Source of the DNA: Akkermansia muciniphila
GTDB lineage: Bacteria > Verrucomicrobiota > Verrucomicrobiia > Limisphaerales > SIBE01
Assembly (NCBI GenBank): GCA_945861765.1
Contig: CAMAWP010000007.1
Coordinates: forward strand, 1 to 58,282
Reading direction: 5' to 3'
Length of the DNA stretch: 58,282 bases
The notes beneath the pieces are model-generated. The model made no database searches, was not told where the DNA came from, and saw only the letters and a list, made by a program, of their open reading frames with translations. Numbering within the stretch: position 1 is the first letter of the stretch; the number at the start of each line of letters is the position of its first letter. This document shows, piece by piece, positions 1 through 8,700 of the stretch. Both the position numbers and the translations under genes were made by a program.

Positions 1-443
<443 letters not shown>

Positions 444-458
444 ACGTTAGTTTGCTCT

Positions 459-479
459 GTTAAGGTGATTAGCCTTAAC
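459..479 (-). other. Leader hairpin just upstream of the 16S 5' end
   Basis: A perfect 7-bp stem (GTTAAGG / CCTTAAC) with a 7-base loop lies about 16 bases before the mature 16S end in the transcript. Its position fits a processing or folding element of the rRNA leader; the partner 3' flank of 16S is outside the window, so the role is inferred. Confidence 0.45.
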
Positions 480-557
480 GATGATTAATATTACTCAAAT
501 TCCATCCGAACTAACTCGAATGGTTTTCGAGGGCTCTAACTTATCGCACAATTTAAT

Positions 558-586
558 TTTCAATGAGCAAAGAGGTCTAAAACCTC
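558..586 (-). promoter_or_regulatory. rRNA antitermination site: boxB-like hairpin followed by boxA
   Basis: Reading the minus strand, a 5-bp hairpin (GAGGT-TTTAG-ACCTC, 586-572) is followed two bases later by TGCTCATTGAAA (569-558), close to the bacterial boxA consensus TGCTCTTTGAAA. The order hairpin then boxA, within the leader between the rrn promoter and 16S, is the arrangement of classic Nus-dependent rrn antitermination leaders. The sequence match is direct; binding of NusB/S10 is inferred from the family. Confidence 0.65.
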
Positions 587-673
587 AAAATACTTCCCAC
601 TTGGGGACAAAAAATCCGAGCGCCGTATTTCTACTTTCGGCATCTCAGATACCTTCGGTTTGAAGCTGCGAAG

Positions 674-701
674 AACTTACTCTTTTTATGCAAACTGTCA
701 A
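674..701 (-). promoter_or_regulatory. rRNA operon promoter (sigma-70 type)
   Basis: On the minus strand a perfect -35 box TTGACA (701-696) is separated by 16 bases from TAAGTT (679-674), putting the start of transcription near 667, about 225 bases upstream of the 16S 5' end. A 16-bp spacer and near-consensus -35 are typical of strong rRNA promoters. It lies in the 300-base gap between bioD and the rRNA gene, on the same strand as both. Confidence 0.7.
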
Positions 702-739
702 CCGATATTTTCCAGACTTTGTTTGCAACCGCTGCTTCT

Positions 740-1444
740 TTAAAGCGTCGTTAATGTAACTGCCTTTACGATTCGCGCAAGCGTTTTTTTTATTTTTTTT
801 TCGTACCTCTTCAAAGTAGCTGGAAGGAGTTTTATTGAACTCTCACCAAGGAAGGGGATCCTAAGTGTTTCTATCGGCCATAAAGATTCCTCGATAAGAG
901 ACCTGTTCGTCTGCGCGGCTAGAGTGCGTATTTTGCAACCCATCAGGACCACACAAATCCTTCCTGCTACTCGGGTTTTCAATGAGTCGACTGTAAGGAG
1001 CACGTGGTTGATCGCTCCGAGCTTGTTGCGCGCTGCTACGACAACCGAACAGTCGAGAGCCTTGATAATGTCGGCCACTGCATATCCTTCACCCAGAGGA
1101 ACAAGCAGCCCTCCCGATCCTTCGACTAGTAGGATGTCGGACTGAGATTCCAACACTCGAATTCGCTCCACGACTTCTTGGAGGCCAATCTGGCGGTCGT
1201 GTCTTCGCGCAGCAACCAGCGGAGCGACCGCCTCTTTAAAATAGAAGGGGTTAATCAGTGACTTTGATAACCGGCCTTCCTGAAGTTTATAAAGCAAATC
1301 CACATCTGATCGTGGACCGGAGCAAAAGGGTTTCATCGCCCACGTTACAGAGCGACGCCGCTGGAGATGCGTAAGTAATAGCGCCGTCAAGAGAGTCTTG
1401 CCAGCACCGGTATCCGTGCCTGTGATGAAAATAACTTTACCCAC
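740..1444 (-). CDS. bioD: Dethiobiotin synthetase
   Basis: BioD converts 7,8-diaminopelargonate, CO2 and ATP to dethiobiotin in the cytoplasm, the penultimate step of biotin synthesis. The 234-residue product is of normal family length. The P-loop GTDTGAGKT is at residues 9-17, a Lys-Pro (KPF, in place of the usual KPV/KPI) follows near 38, and VEGSGGLLVPL near 105-115 matches the conserved VEGAGGLLVP block. Translation appears to start at a GTG directly before the P-loop strand, with no clear Shine-Dalgarno. It is the last gene of the run gspF-gspK, 72 bases behind gspK, and no other bio genes are in view, so it may ride on the secretion operon's transcript. The rRNA promoter begins within 40 bases of its stop codon. 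Confidence 0.93.
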   Translation of the reverse strand: MGKVIFITGTDTGAGKTLLTALLLTHLQRRRSVTWAMKPFCSGPRSDVDLLYKLQEGRLSKSLINPFYFKEAVAPLVAARRHDRQIGLQEVVERIRVLESQSDILLVEGSGGLLVPLGEGYAVADIIKALDCSVVVAARNKLGAINHVLLTVDSLKTRVAGRICVVLMGCKIRTLAAQTNRSLIEESLWPIETLRIPFLGESSIKLLPATLKRYEKKIKKTLARIVKAVTLTTL

Positions 1445-1516
1445 GGCGTCGTTGCGAGCAGTTGAGGACGACGAACCACAGCACTGAGCCGTGGTCTAGT
1501 CGTGTCCGGAGGAAGG

Positions 1517-2617
1517 TCATTTCCAGTGGAAGTAGAGCGTTTGAACGTCTCTCGGATTGGTTGGATTGCGCCGCACCAGAGCAACAAACTGCCGCTTATA
1601 CTGATTAATACTGGCTTCAACTTGCACTTCAAAAGTCAGGCTGCGCGTGTTGCATGTGCCTTGGAGTTGTTGAAGGAGTTGCGGTACCATTCCAGGAACA
1701 TTGATGAGTTCTCCGACAGAGCGAAAAGGTGCATCATCCTCTGTCCCATCGGTTCCGTCCGGTCCGGCGCGAGTAGCGACTACGCTTTGAGCCAAGCCTG
1801 AATCAAACCCTGGAATAAGTTGAAGCACCTGAGCTGAAGCCGTGTTGATGTTGATGAGGCCAGCGGAAAGGGGAGTAAACAGATCGACCAAGCCAACTGA
1901 GGAAGTCTGCTCCCCGCCACGCCCATAGTAGGAGGTGGCCCCACTTACCACCAGTTGTCCCGTCCGGGCTTTCCCCGAAGGGCCCCAGTACATTTCCGGA
2001 GTAATTCCGCGGATCAAAAGCAATTCAGCCAGGTCATCCATTGGTCCATTCTTTGCCAGGTACGGAGCGTAACCGGGGTTTGGATTACCAAGATAATCGC
2101 TGCTTTCCGCTCCGCTCAAATGAGGTGAATCATTCGGATCAAGCCAGTCGAGAAACGAATCAGTTACGACCGAAGCATCACCGAGATCGACGCCAACCAA
2201 ACTCAGCGCACGTTTGAGCAAATGGGAATTGCCATCGTTAATCAAGTTGATGTTAAGTTTTCGCTCCAGATCGACAATTTTGATAGAAAACATTCCTGCG
2301 CCCAACGGATTATTTTCCAGAGAAATTGACTCAAGCACTTCGTTGGTCCCCATAGGCCCACCTGCCCATTTTTGGTTCAATGAGTCCCACGGTTCACTCA
2401 CAACGTTCATGTGCTGGACGAGAATATATCGCGCGAACTCCACTCCAGAACGTCCGATCCATTCCAAATCCCCTTCGAAACTGGTGTTACGGGCCAGCTT
2501 CGTCTCCACCTTCATCGAGTAGGCGAATCCTCCCGCTAATATCCCCAGCACCACGATGACGATCATCACGATCACCAGCGCAAAGCCGCGAGAAGAACCG
2601 TCAACATCGATCTTCAT
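1517..2617 (-). CDS. gspK: Type II secretion system minor pseudopilin GspK
   Basis: The product is a 366-residue GspK-type minor pseudopilin, thought to cap the pseudopilus tip together with GspI and GspJ in the inner membrane and periplasm. The N terminus has a prepilin peptidase site (SSRGFALVIVMIVIV; cleavage after Gly at about residue 11) followed by a hydrophobic helix. As usual for GspK, the residue at +5 after the cleavage is not glutamate. The rest is a long periplasmic domain with an HHH-like segment near residues 255-320 (LININTASAQVLQLIPG and VGELINVPGM), which is diagnostic of GspK. It overlaps gspJ by 4 bases (ATGA), so the genes are translationally coupled. No gspG, gspD or gspE is in view. 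Confidence 0.9.
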   Translation of the reverse strand: MKIDVDGSSRGFALVIVMIVIVVLGILAGGFAYSMKVETKLARNTSFEGDLEWIGRSGVEFARYILVQHMNVVSEPWDSLNQKWAGGPMGTNEVLESISLENNPLGAGMFSIKIVDLERKLNINLINDGNSHLLKRALSLVGVDLGDASVVTDSFLDWLDPNDSPHLSGAESSDYLGNPNPGYAPYLAKNGPMDDLAELLLIRGITPEMYWGPSGKARTGQLVVSGATSYYGRGGEQTSSVGLVDLFTPLSAGLININTASAQVLQLIPGFDSGLAQSVVATRAGPDGTDGTEDDAPFRSVGELINVPGMVPQLLQQLQGTCNTRSLTFEVQVEASINQYKRQFVALVRRNPTNPRDVQTLYFHWK

Positions 2618-3444
2618 CGCCTTACTCCCGGGCTGCCTGGCTGCAGCACCTGTGCTGGGACGGTTGGAGGCACACCGCCTTGTGGACCGGGTGGGACACC
2701 GCCTCCACCGCGCCGGATCGCTGGAACCTGGAGATCACGCGGAACAGCTAAAGAACTTAAAAATACGGTTTGCACTACGACATCCTCTGGCGTGGAGTGC
2801 CCTCGGCTGCTGTTGCGAAACCCTAAGGCCACCCTGACCATCTTGGGCAATTGATTTGTTGGAAGCCATTCGGGCAACCACTTAAATTTGTTCGTATCGA
2901 AGAACTCCAGTTGGAAGCGGCTCACATTCGGTGCCAAGACGATCGTATAGGGTTTCACATTCCGCTCCTCCGACTCCAACAATGGGCTCTGCGTGAGCAC
3001 GAGCTGATTCTGCTCAACGCCAAAAGTGACCCGCCGCACTACTTGATCGCCGAAGAGCCCGCTGCCAGGGAATGAAGAAGGTAAACGGGCCACAAAGCTG
3101 AGTTGGGCAAAATCGCTACTGGTGTCAGCGATGAATTGATAATACCTAATGTTGGACGCAAACAACTGGGCTGAACCGAGAGATTCGCCGAGAGCCCGCA
3201 GCGCCATTCGCGAACGTTGGGCTTCCGCCGCCACATTCAATCCAACCTTTGAGCCACGTAGAATCGAAGACCAACTCGAATAGATCGCAATCAGCACCAC
3301 GGCAAAGATCGTGATTGAGATCATGATTTCGATTAAGGTGAATGCCTTCTGACGAGAGATAAACGAGCAAAGTTCTTCACCTCGACTTCTCCTTCCGAAT
3401 GAATTCTCAGGAGAAAAAATTCGGCATAGCTTTGAAGCCTTCAT
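2614..3444 (-). CDS. gspJ: Type II secretion system minor pseudopilin GspJ
   Basis: The 276-residue product is a prepilin-type protein. The signal FTLIEIMISITIFAVVLIAI starts near residue 36 and has the conserved Glu at +5. In the gene order H-I-J-K it takes the GspJ position, one of the minor pseudopilins that prime the pseudopilus. The leader before the cleavage site is unusually long (about 34 residues), so an internal start is possible. The C-terminal 30 residues are a Gly/Pro-rich tail (GGGGVPPGPQGGVPP), which GspJ proteins normally lack; it may be disordered in the periplasm. Both ends overlap neighbours by 4 bases. Confidence 0.82.
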   Translation of the reverse strand: MKASKLCRIFSPENSFGRRSRGEELCSFISRQKAFTLIEIMISITIFAVVLIAIYSSWSSILRGSKVGLNVAAEAQRSRMALRALGESLGSAQLFASNIRYYQFIADTSSDFAQLSFVARLPSSFPGSGLFGDQVVRRVTFGVEQNQLVLTQSPLLESEERNVKPYTIVLAPNVSRFQLEFFDTNKFKWLPEWLPTNQLPKMVRVALGFRNSSRGHSTPEDVVVQTVFLSSLAVPRDLQVPAIRRGGGGVPPGPQGGVPPTVPAQVLQPGSPGVRR

Positions 3445-3920
3445 CTCCGTATCCTGCTGCCGGAGGATTTGGCTGATTCAGGGCGGAACAATAGGATGCT
3501 AGTCGTCGATGCGACCACCTTTTTCCCCTTCACTCCATAAATTTCAAAATCCACTTGAAAGAGTCCATTGCTCGAAACTTCCGAGATATTGCCATTGCAT
3601 GTATAGCCGGGATTCAGCTCCTCAAATTCTGCGGTAATCTCAGACGGTAAACTTCCCTCTTCCACCCGATTGGTCAGCAACAATCCTGCCGCGAGGCTAG
3701 TGATGTCCAGATTCGAACCTCGCAGGCTCCGCGCCGCAGCAAGGCTTTGGGAGGTTAGATCCAAGATGGCAAATATCGCCATGAAGAAAAGCGCCATTGC
3801 GATCATGACCTCGATCAAGCTGAATCCAGAAACAACAGGGCGCAGGCCGGAAGTCGGAACAGACCGCTCACGGAATTGAGAGACCGACCTCTGGCTTCTG
3901 ATCGCTGGGTTCAGTTTCAA
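3441..3920 (-). CDS. gspI: Type II secretion system minor pseudopilin GspI-like
   Basis: The 159-residue product carries a prepilin signal (GFSLIEVMIAMALFFMAIFA, Gly at about residue 32), with Glu at +5, followed by a short globular part. Size and position between gspH-like and gspJ genes point to GspI, whose family members are about 120-160 residues and bind GspJ and GspK. It overlaps both neighbours by 4 bases, so all five secretion genes are read as one unit. The assignment to I rather than another minor pseudopilin rests mainly on gene order. Confidence 0.78.
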   Translation of the reverse strand: MKLNPAIRSQRSVSQFRERSVPTSGLRPVVSGFSLIEVMIAMALFFMAIFAILDLTSQSLAAARSLRGSNLDITSLAAGLLLTNRVEEGSLPSEITAEFEELNPGYTCNGNISEVSSNGLFQVDFEIYGVKGKKVVASTTSILLFRPESAKSSGSRIRR

Positions 3921-4492
3921 CGGAGCACCTCTACATCTGCCAGCCCAGTGACCACATCTAGGCTGATCTTCCGCTCGCCTTCTTCGGAGAAAAGAATCAT
4001 CGTGAACTCGTCGCTGGTCCCGTTGGCGAAAAAGCGCACGCGCGCCTCCGGCTGTTCCATCTCGTCATGAAAATTCACATAGAGAAGTTTGACCGCAACA
4101 TTGTCTGGAATCTGGGCGCTAAAAGTCGATGCGCTTGAGGAAGCCGAAACGACAGGCGGGCTCCCTGGAGCGCTCGTGTTAAAGGAGGGATCGCTTCCGT
4201 TATCTTGCCTCGCCGATTGAACTGAAACCTGCCCATCCCCCGCGTGAATCAGGAGTTCCATAGGCACACCCTTCAGGATGGCCTGGGCTCGCGCGTGGCT
4301 GCAACCTTCAACTAAGTCGCTGACGGCCTTCCTTAGTTTATCTTTGTGCATAGCCCGGACGAAGGCTGGGATTCCAGTGGCCAAGACGATCGCGGCGATG
4401 CTAATCACGATCATGATTTCAATCAGAGTGAATGCGCGATCGCTAATGCGAGATCGGTGCTGCGAGATGCGGATGGGGGCGGGAGAATTCAT
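3917..4492 (-). CDS. gspH: Type II secretion system minor pseudopilin GspH-like
   Basis: The 191-residue product has the prepilin signal AFTLIEIMIVISIAAIVLAT beginning near residue 20, followed by the GspH/FimT-type segment (VRAMHKDKLRKAVSDLVEGC...ARAQAILKGVPMELLI) in which a helix of charged residues is followed by a strand. GspH is a minor pseudopilin of the pseudopilus. It abuts gspF with a one-base overlap and overlaps gspI by 4 bases. Because the major pseudopilin gspG is not in view, this gene could be mistaken for it, but the C-terminal GspG calcium-site pattern is not visible and the FimT-like helix is. Confidence 0.78.
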   Translation of the reverse strand: MNSPAPIRISQHRSRISDRAFTLIEIMIVISIAAIVLATGIPAFVRAMHKDKLRKAVSDLVEGCSHARAQAILKGVPMELLIHAGDGQVSVQSARQDNGSDPSFNTSAPGSPPVVSASSSASTFSAQIPDNVAVKLLYVNFHDEMEQPEARVRFFANGTSDEFTMILFSEEGERKISLDVVTGLADVEVLR

Positions 4493-5772
4493 CAGCGCGC
4501 AATATTGGCAGTGATAGCGAACATGGCCGAGAGCACGCTGAAGAGCAGGAAGCCTACGCCCAAGGCCATGAGGATAATCATGGCGGGCTCAATAAGATTG
4601 GTCATGACTCGCAAAGCAATGCTCAATTCGTTTTCGTAAGTACTGGCGACGTTTTTCAGAGCACCGGGAACATCACCCGTTTCTTCTCCAATCTTTAACA
4701 AGTCGATCATCAGTTGGGGGAATATCTTGCTCCGGGCCAGGGGCTGAGCGAGCGTTTTGCCATCCGTAACATCTTCTCGTGTCTTCGCAATCGCCTCCTT
4801 AAAAATTCGGTTCGGAATGATCTGCTCGGTAATCTTCAAAGCCGTTAAGACAGGCACTCCATTTTCCAACAAGGTGGCCAACGTGCGAGCGAACTGCCCA
4901 TACAAATTAAGCTTCACTACTTTGCCCACAACGGGTGCTTTCATCTTCCAAAGGTCGATGGAGCGCTTACCGGCATCGGTGGAACGGTAGCGCACAAAAA
5001 GAATCATGATCGCGGCCAGCACTAAGCCCATGATCATTAAGTAAGCCGGATTGCTGAAGAAGTTGCTGAAATTGACCAAAACTTGGGTCGCAAAAGGCAA
5101 CTGCACGTTCATGCCTTCGAAGATTGAGAGGAATTTCGGGAGCATGTAAGTCATGAAAAAAATGATGATCACGACACCAACACATGCCACAACGGATGGA
5201 TAAATCAAAGCTGAGACAAACTTCTGTTGCACCTCGGCAAAGCGCTCGTAATGCTGCGAAAGCCGTTGCAAAACTTCCACGAGAGCGCCGCTCTGCTCCC
5301 CTGCCCGGACCATGTTCACATAAAGATCAGAAAAAACGACCGGTTGTTTTGCCATTGCATCTGAAAGGCCTTTACCTTCCATCACATCTTGCTTGAGCTC
5401 CTTGCTGACTTCGGCAGAAATTCCTTTCGATTCCAAATGGGTCATGCTGTTGAGAGCCACAGTCAAGGGCATGCCCGAGTTGAGCAAATTAGAAAGCTGC
5501 TGAGTGAATGTGGCTAATTCCTGCAGCTTTGGCTTTCGTTTTCGCTGCAAAAAATCTCGGAAAGCTCGAGGCAAAACAGCTCTTCCAACCCCTTGGCGAT
5601 CGCTCGCAATCTCCTGCTTGGCCGGACCAACTCCCTTGGCTGCGTCCACTGCCACTGGAAACAGCCCAAGCCGCTCAATCTGCATGAGCGCGGCAGAGCG
5701 ATCCGGAACGTCCACGACACCATTGACTACTTCACCCGAACGGCGGCGCGCCTTATAAGTAAAACTTGCCAT
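4492..5772 (-). CDS. gspF: Type II secretion system inner-membrane platform protein GspF
   Basis: The 426-residue product is a full-length GspF/PilC-type polytopic membrane protein that couples the secretion ATPase to pseudopilus assembly. It shows the N-terminal SFTYKARRRSGEVVNG segment, then two repeats of the T2SSF domain (about residues 85-210 and 285-410), each with a helix bundle and PAxxD/E-like loops. Transmembrane helices lie at about 190-215, 240-260 and 395-420. It is the first gene of the F-H-I-J-K run; the 168 bases upstream probably hold the promoter. ATPase gspE, secretin gspD and major pseudopilin gspG must be encoded elsewhere. Confidence 0.93.
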   Translation of the reverse strand: MASFTYKARRRSGEVVNGVVDVPDRSAALMQIERLGLFPVAVDAAKGVGPAKQEIASDRQGVGRAVLPRAFRDFLQRKRKPKLQELATFTQQLSNLLNSGMPLTVALNSMTHLESKGISAEVSKELKQDVMEGKGLSDAMAKQPVVFSDLYVNMVRAGEQSGALVEVLQRLSQHYERFAEVQQKFVSALIYPSVVACVGVVIIIFFMTYMLPKFLSIFEGMNVQLPFATQVLVNFSNFFSNPAYLMIMGLVLAAIMILFVRYRSTDAGKRSIDLWKMKAPVVGKVVKLNLYGQFARTLATLLENGVPVLTALKITEQIIPNRIFKEAIAKTREDVTDGKTLAQPLARSKIFPQLMIDLLKIGEETGDVPGALKNVASTYENELSIALRVMTNLIEPAMIILMALGVGFLLFSVLSAMFAITANIAR

Positions 5773-5940
5773 ACGCTTAAATCACTAAGTATAAACCGTT
5801 GAACTCGGAAAGTTTCCGACATTCGGAGACCGATCTAGCTTCGCAGCGGCGAAAGAACTCAAAACATTCCTCTTGGAGAAGAAACTGGTGCAACCGACAA
5901 CCCAGTGTTAAACATGAGCCACACGGCACACGAAAACGCT

Positions 5941-6630
5941 TCAACCGCCTTCATTATAGACAGGTTGCGCATACTTCTCTCGGATGAGTTCGCTGATTCT
6001 TCGATTCAAATCGTTGTCTATTTGCAACTCCATCCACCTAATCTCTCGGGACGACGACAACGTTTCCATCATCGCCCTCTCCCAATCGACTCTGGACGCC
6101 TGATAGGTTTCTGGAGCTCGAACCGAGCCCTGAATCAGCAAACCGCACCGGTTCCGGCGTTGGGCAGCGCCTGCTATCTTTTTGTCTTCTGAGAGCAAAT
6201 CAAATTTCTCCGCCCCAACGAAACATAGCCCGGGCGCATCCTTCTGACAGCACGCCGATAGGTTTGTTGTAAGCCCTAGTTTTGTGAACGAAGCCCGTAT
6301 CCATTCATGAACACGTTGATAGCTCTCCACCGCTTTGAGACCATACCAACCGTGATTGGGAGGGATCGTCACGCTGTAGGTCCAATCAGTGTCATGGAGA
6401 ACCAGCCCGCCTCCTGTTGAGCGGCGAATCAGAGGCCGCAAAGGTGTCCAACGCGCAACCTCGAAATACTTTTGAGAATAGCCAAACGTTGCCGCCGCTT
6501 CCGTCCACGAATAAAACCGAAGAACCGGCTGACGCAACCCAAGCGCCGCCTCCAACAATGCTTCGTCCATTGCCATGTTGGCAGCGGCAAGTCCGCGCCC
6601 AGATTGGAGGAGGTACCAGTTCTCTGACAC
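5941..6630 (-). CDS. Octanoyltransferase / lipoate-protein ligase family (LipM-like)
   Basis: The 229-residue protein belongs to the BPL/LplA/LipB fold, which moves octanoyl or lipoyl groups onto lipoyl domains. It has the RRSTGGGLVLHD block (residues 69-80), equivalent to the LplA RRxSGGGAVYHD motif, and KIAGAAQRR (151-159) with the conserved active-site lysine K151. A Cys at 136 in GLCFVGAEKFDLL lies where the acyl-accepting Cys of LipM/LipL is found, so an octanoyltransferase role is favoured over an ATP-using ligase; the C-terminal accessory domain of LplA is absent. It starts at GTG with no clear RBS, 53 bases after nth. The exact substrate cannot be settled from sequence alone. Confidence 0.75.
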   Translation of the reverse strand: MSENWYLLQSGRGLAAANMAMDEALLEAALGLRQPVLRFYSWTEAAATFGYSQKYFEVARWTPLRPLIRRSTGGGLVLHDTDWTYSVTIPPNHGWYGLKAVESYQRVHEWIRASFTKLGLTTNLSACCQKDAPGLCFVGAEKFDLLSEDKKIAGAAQRRNRCGLLIQGSVRAPETYQASRVDWERAMMETLSSSREIRWMELQIDNDLNRRISELIREKYAQPVYNEGG

Positions 6631-6683
6631 GGCAAGCAGCTATTGATTTCGAAAATCGAGTTTCAAATCTTTACAGTCCGCTC

Positions 6684-7337
6684 CTACACTTTGGTGCGTG
6701 AGGGACAGAGTTCCTGAATCTCGCAGTTAAGGCAATCCGGCTTACGGGCTGAGCACCGGCGTCGGCCATGCCAGATGAGCCAATGGCTGAACATCGTCCA
6801 TTGATCTTGCGGCACAAGCCTCACCAAGACTTCCTCAATTTTCTCTGGCGTCTTCTCGTCGGTCAACCCGAGTCGTTGAGCGAGGCGAGCCACGTGCGTA
6901 TCGACAGCAACCCCTAAATTAATGTTGAAAGCATTACCCAGGACCACGTTGGCGGTTTTCCGGCCCACGCCATCGAGTTGAACCATCTCTTCGAAGGTGC
7001 GGGGGACTTCGCCACCGTGCTGTTCGATCAGTTTGCAACAACAGGCGCGGATGTTCTTGGCTTTGTTCCGAAAAAATCCGAGGCGACGGACCTCGTTTTG
7101 TAACTCGGCGGGGTCTGCATTCGCGTAGTCAGCAACCGTGCGATATTTCGCAAACAGATCCTTGGTGACGATGTTCACCTGCTTGTCGGTGCATTGCGCC
7201 GAAAGAATAGTGGCGACCAGCAACTCGACGGGATTCGAGTAATGCAACTCGCAGTGCGCGTCGGGATATGTCTTCTGCAGGCCAGCGATAATTTGGTGAA
7301 CTCGCTTGGATCTGGTCTGTGTAGATTCTGTCTGCAT
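6684..7337 (-). CDS. nth: Endonuclease III (DNA glycosylase/AP lyase)
   Basis: Endonuclease III removes oxidised pyrimidines and cleaves the abasic site in base-excision repair. The 217-residue reading from the ATG at 7335-7337 gives the family's normal length. The HhH motif LDGVGRKTANVVL carries the catalytic Lys, followed by VDTHVARLAQRLGL with the catalytic Asp. The C terminus has the [4Fe-4S] cluster pattern Cys-X6-Cys-X2-Cys-X5-Cys (CSARKPDCLNCEIQELC). The frame stays open further upstream into kamA, but that extension lacks homology features and would overlap kamA, so the internal ATG is preferred. Confidence 0.96.
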   Translation of the reverse strand: MQTESTQTRSKRVHQIIAGLQKTYPDAHCELHYSNPVELLVATILSAQCTDKQVNIVTKDLFAKYRTVADYANADPAELQNEVRRLGFFRNKAKNIRACCCKLIEQHGGEVPRTFEEMVQLDGVGRKTANVVLGNAFNINLGVAVDTHVARLAQRLGLTDEKTPEKIEEVLVRLVPQDQWTMFSHWLIWHGRRRCSARKPDCLNCEIQELCPSRTKV

Positions 7338-7383
7338 TTGGAAAGACGCCACGGACCTTTCTTCGCGCAAGTCCAACACGACG

Positions 7384-8622
7384 TTAAACCAACTCGGGTT
7401 CCTCGATCCGTTTCGGCGCGGCAACCAGGGGACGGCCATCTGGGCCTTCTGGATACTCAAATATTTTCCCTTCGAAGTTGCGGATAACAACCCGATCGGC
7501 ATTGCGACTCAAGACATGTTCAGGATTCACAGGCACCTTGCCTCCTCCACCGGGGGCATCAATGACGTATTGCGGAACGGCGTAGCCCGTAGTATGGCCC
7601 CTCAAACTTTCTATAATCTTCAGCCCTTGCCGCACGCTCGATCGCAGATGTGCCGAGCCAGAGATGAGGTCGCATTGATAAATGTAGTAAGGTTTTACAC
7701 GGCACATGAGCAATTTGTGGACGAGTGCTTTGACCACGGTCGCATCATCATTCACATGCCGGAGGAGCACAGATTGATTACCCAGAGGAATTCCAACGTC
7801 TGCCAAGCGCCCTAAAGCATCGCGTACTTCGGTTGTTAACTCGCGAGGGTGATTCGAATGAATGCTGATAAAGAGCGGATGATATTTCTTGAGCATCGCG
7901 CAAAGCCCTGGTGTGATGCGTTGAGGCAAAAAGATTGGAATCCGTGTCCCGATCCGGAGAAATTCGACATGGGGAATCGCCCGCAACTGGCTGAGCAGAT
8001 GTTCGAGTTTGTCATCACTGAAGAGCAACGGATCCCCTCCGCTGAGCAACACATCGCGGATCGCTGGAGTCTTCCGGATGTAATCAATCTGCTTTTCGAA
8101 TTCCGGGTGAAAGTCGTAACCAGAGGCATTGCTGACTAATCGCGAGCGCGTGCAGTACCGACAGTAGGATGCGCAACGATCCGTGACTAAAAATAAAACG
8201 CGGTCCGGATAGCGATGCACCAATCCTGGAACAGGAGAATGACTATCCTCACCGCAAGGATCGCTAACTTCCCAAGGCGCGGTATGAGTTTCTTCGATCC
8301 TCGGGATCACCTGCCACCGAATCGGGCAATTCTCGTCTGCCGGATCAATCAAATTGAAGAAGTAAGGGGTAATCGCCATGGCTAGCTTGGTATTGGCCAG
8401 AAGGGTCCCGGCACGCTCTTCAGGAGTCACCGTAGGCATGAGGCGCTGCAATTGTTCCAATGACGTGATCCGGTGTTTCAATTGCCATCGCCAATCGTTC
8501 CAATCTGTCTCAGAAATTTTGGCCCAAAAGCCACGGCCAGCCGCCAGGAATTCCTTGAGAGCATCAAGCCGTGGAGATGATGGCGGCTCCTTGCCGTGCC
8601 CCGATGAATCTTCGTTCAACAT
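7384..8622 (-). CDS. kamA: Lysine 2,3-aminomutase family radical SAM enzyme
   Basis: The enzyme interconverts L-lysine and L-beta-lysine using SAM, a [4Fe-4S] cluster and PLP. At 412 residues it matches clostridial KamA length. The radical SAM motif CASYCRYC is at about residues 151-158. The PLP/substrate region is intact: VIDAPGGGGKVP with the PLP lysine, and CDLISGSAHLRSS with an Asp that binds the lysine side chain in KamA structures. C-terminal VVIRNFEGKIFEYPEG matches KamA. No partner for beta-lysine fermentation or for EF-P modification (efp, epmA) lies nearby, so the pathway is open: osmolyte beta-lysine, EF-P modification, or lysine breakdown are all possible. Confidence 0.9.
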   Translation of the reverse strand: MLNEDSSGHGKEPPSSPRLDALKEFLAAGRGFWAKISETDWNDWRWQLKHRITSLEQLQRLMPTVTPEERAGTLLANTKLAMAITPYFFNLIDPADENCPIRWQVIPRIEETHTAPWEVSDPCGEDSHSPVPGLVHRYPDRVLFLVTDRCASYCRYCTRSRLVSNASGYDFHPEFEKQIDYIRKTPAIRDVLLSGGDPLLFSDDKLEHLLSQLRAIPHVEFLRIGTRIPIFLPQRITPGLCAMLKKYHPLFISIHSNHPRELTTEVRDALGRLADVGIPLGNQSVLLRHVNDDATVVKALVHKLLMCRVKPYYIYQCDLISGSAHLRSSVRQGLKIIESLRGHTTGYAVPQYVIDAPGGGGKVPVNPEHVLSRNADRVVIRNFEGKIFEYPEGPDGRPLVAAPKRIEEPELV

Positions 8623-8700
8623 GATTCGGAACTATATTTTGGGTCTGAATTGTGTCAAGGGAGAGGCCAAAGTTAAAATTGGGCCATGAAGACCGATTCC

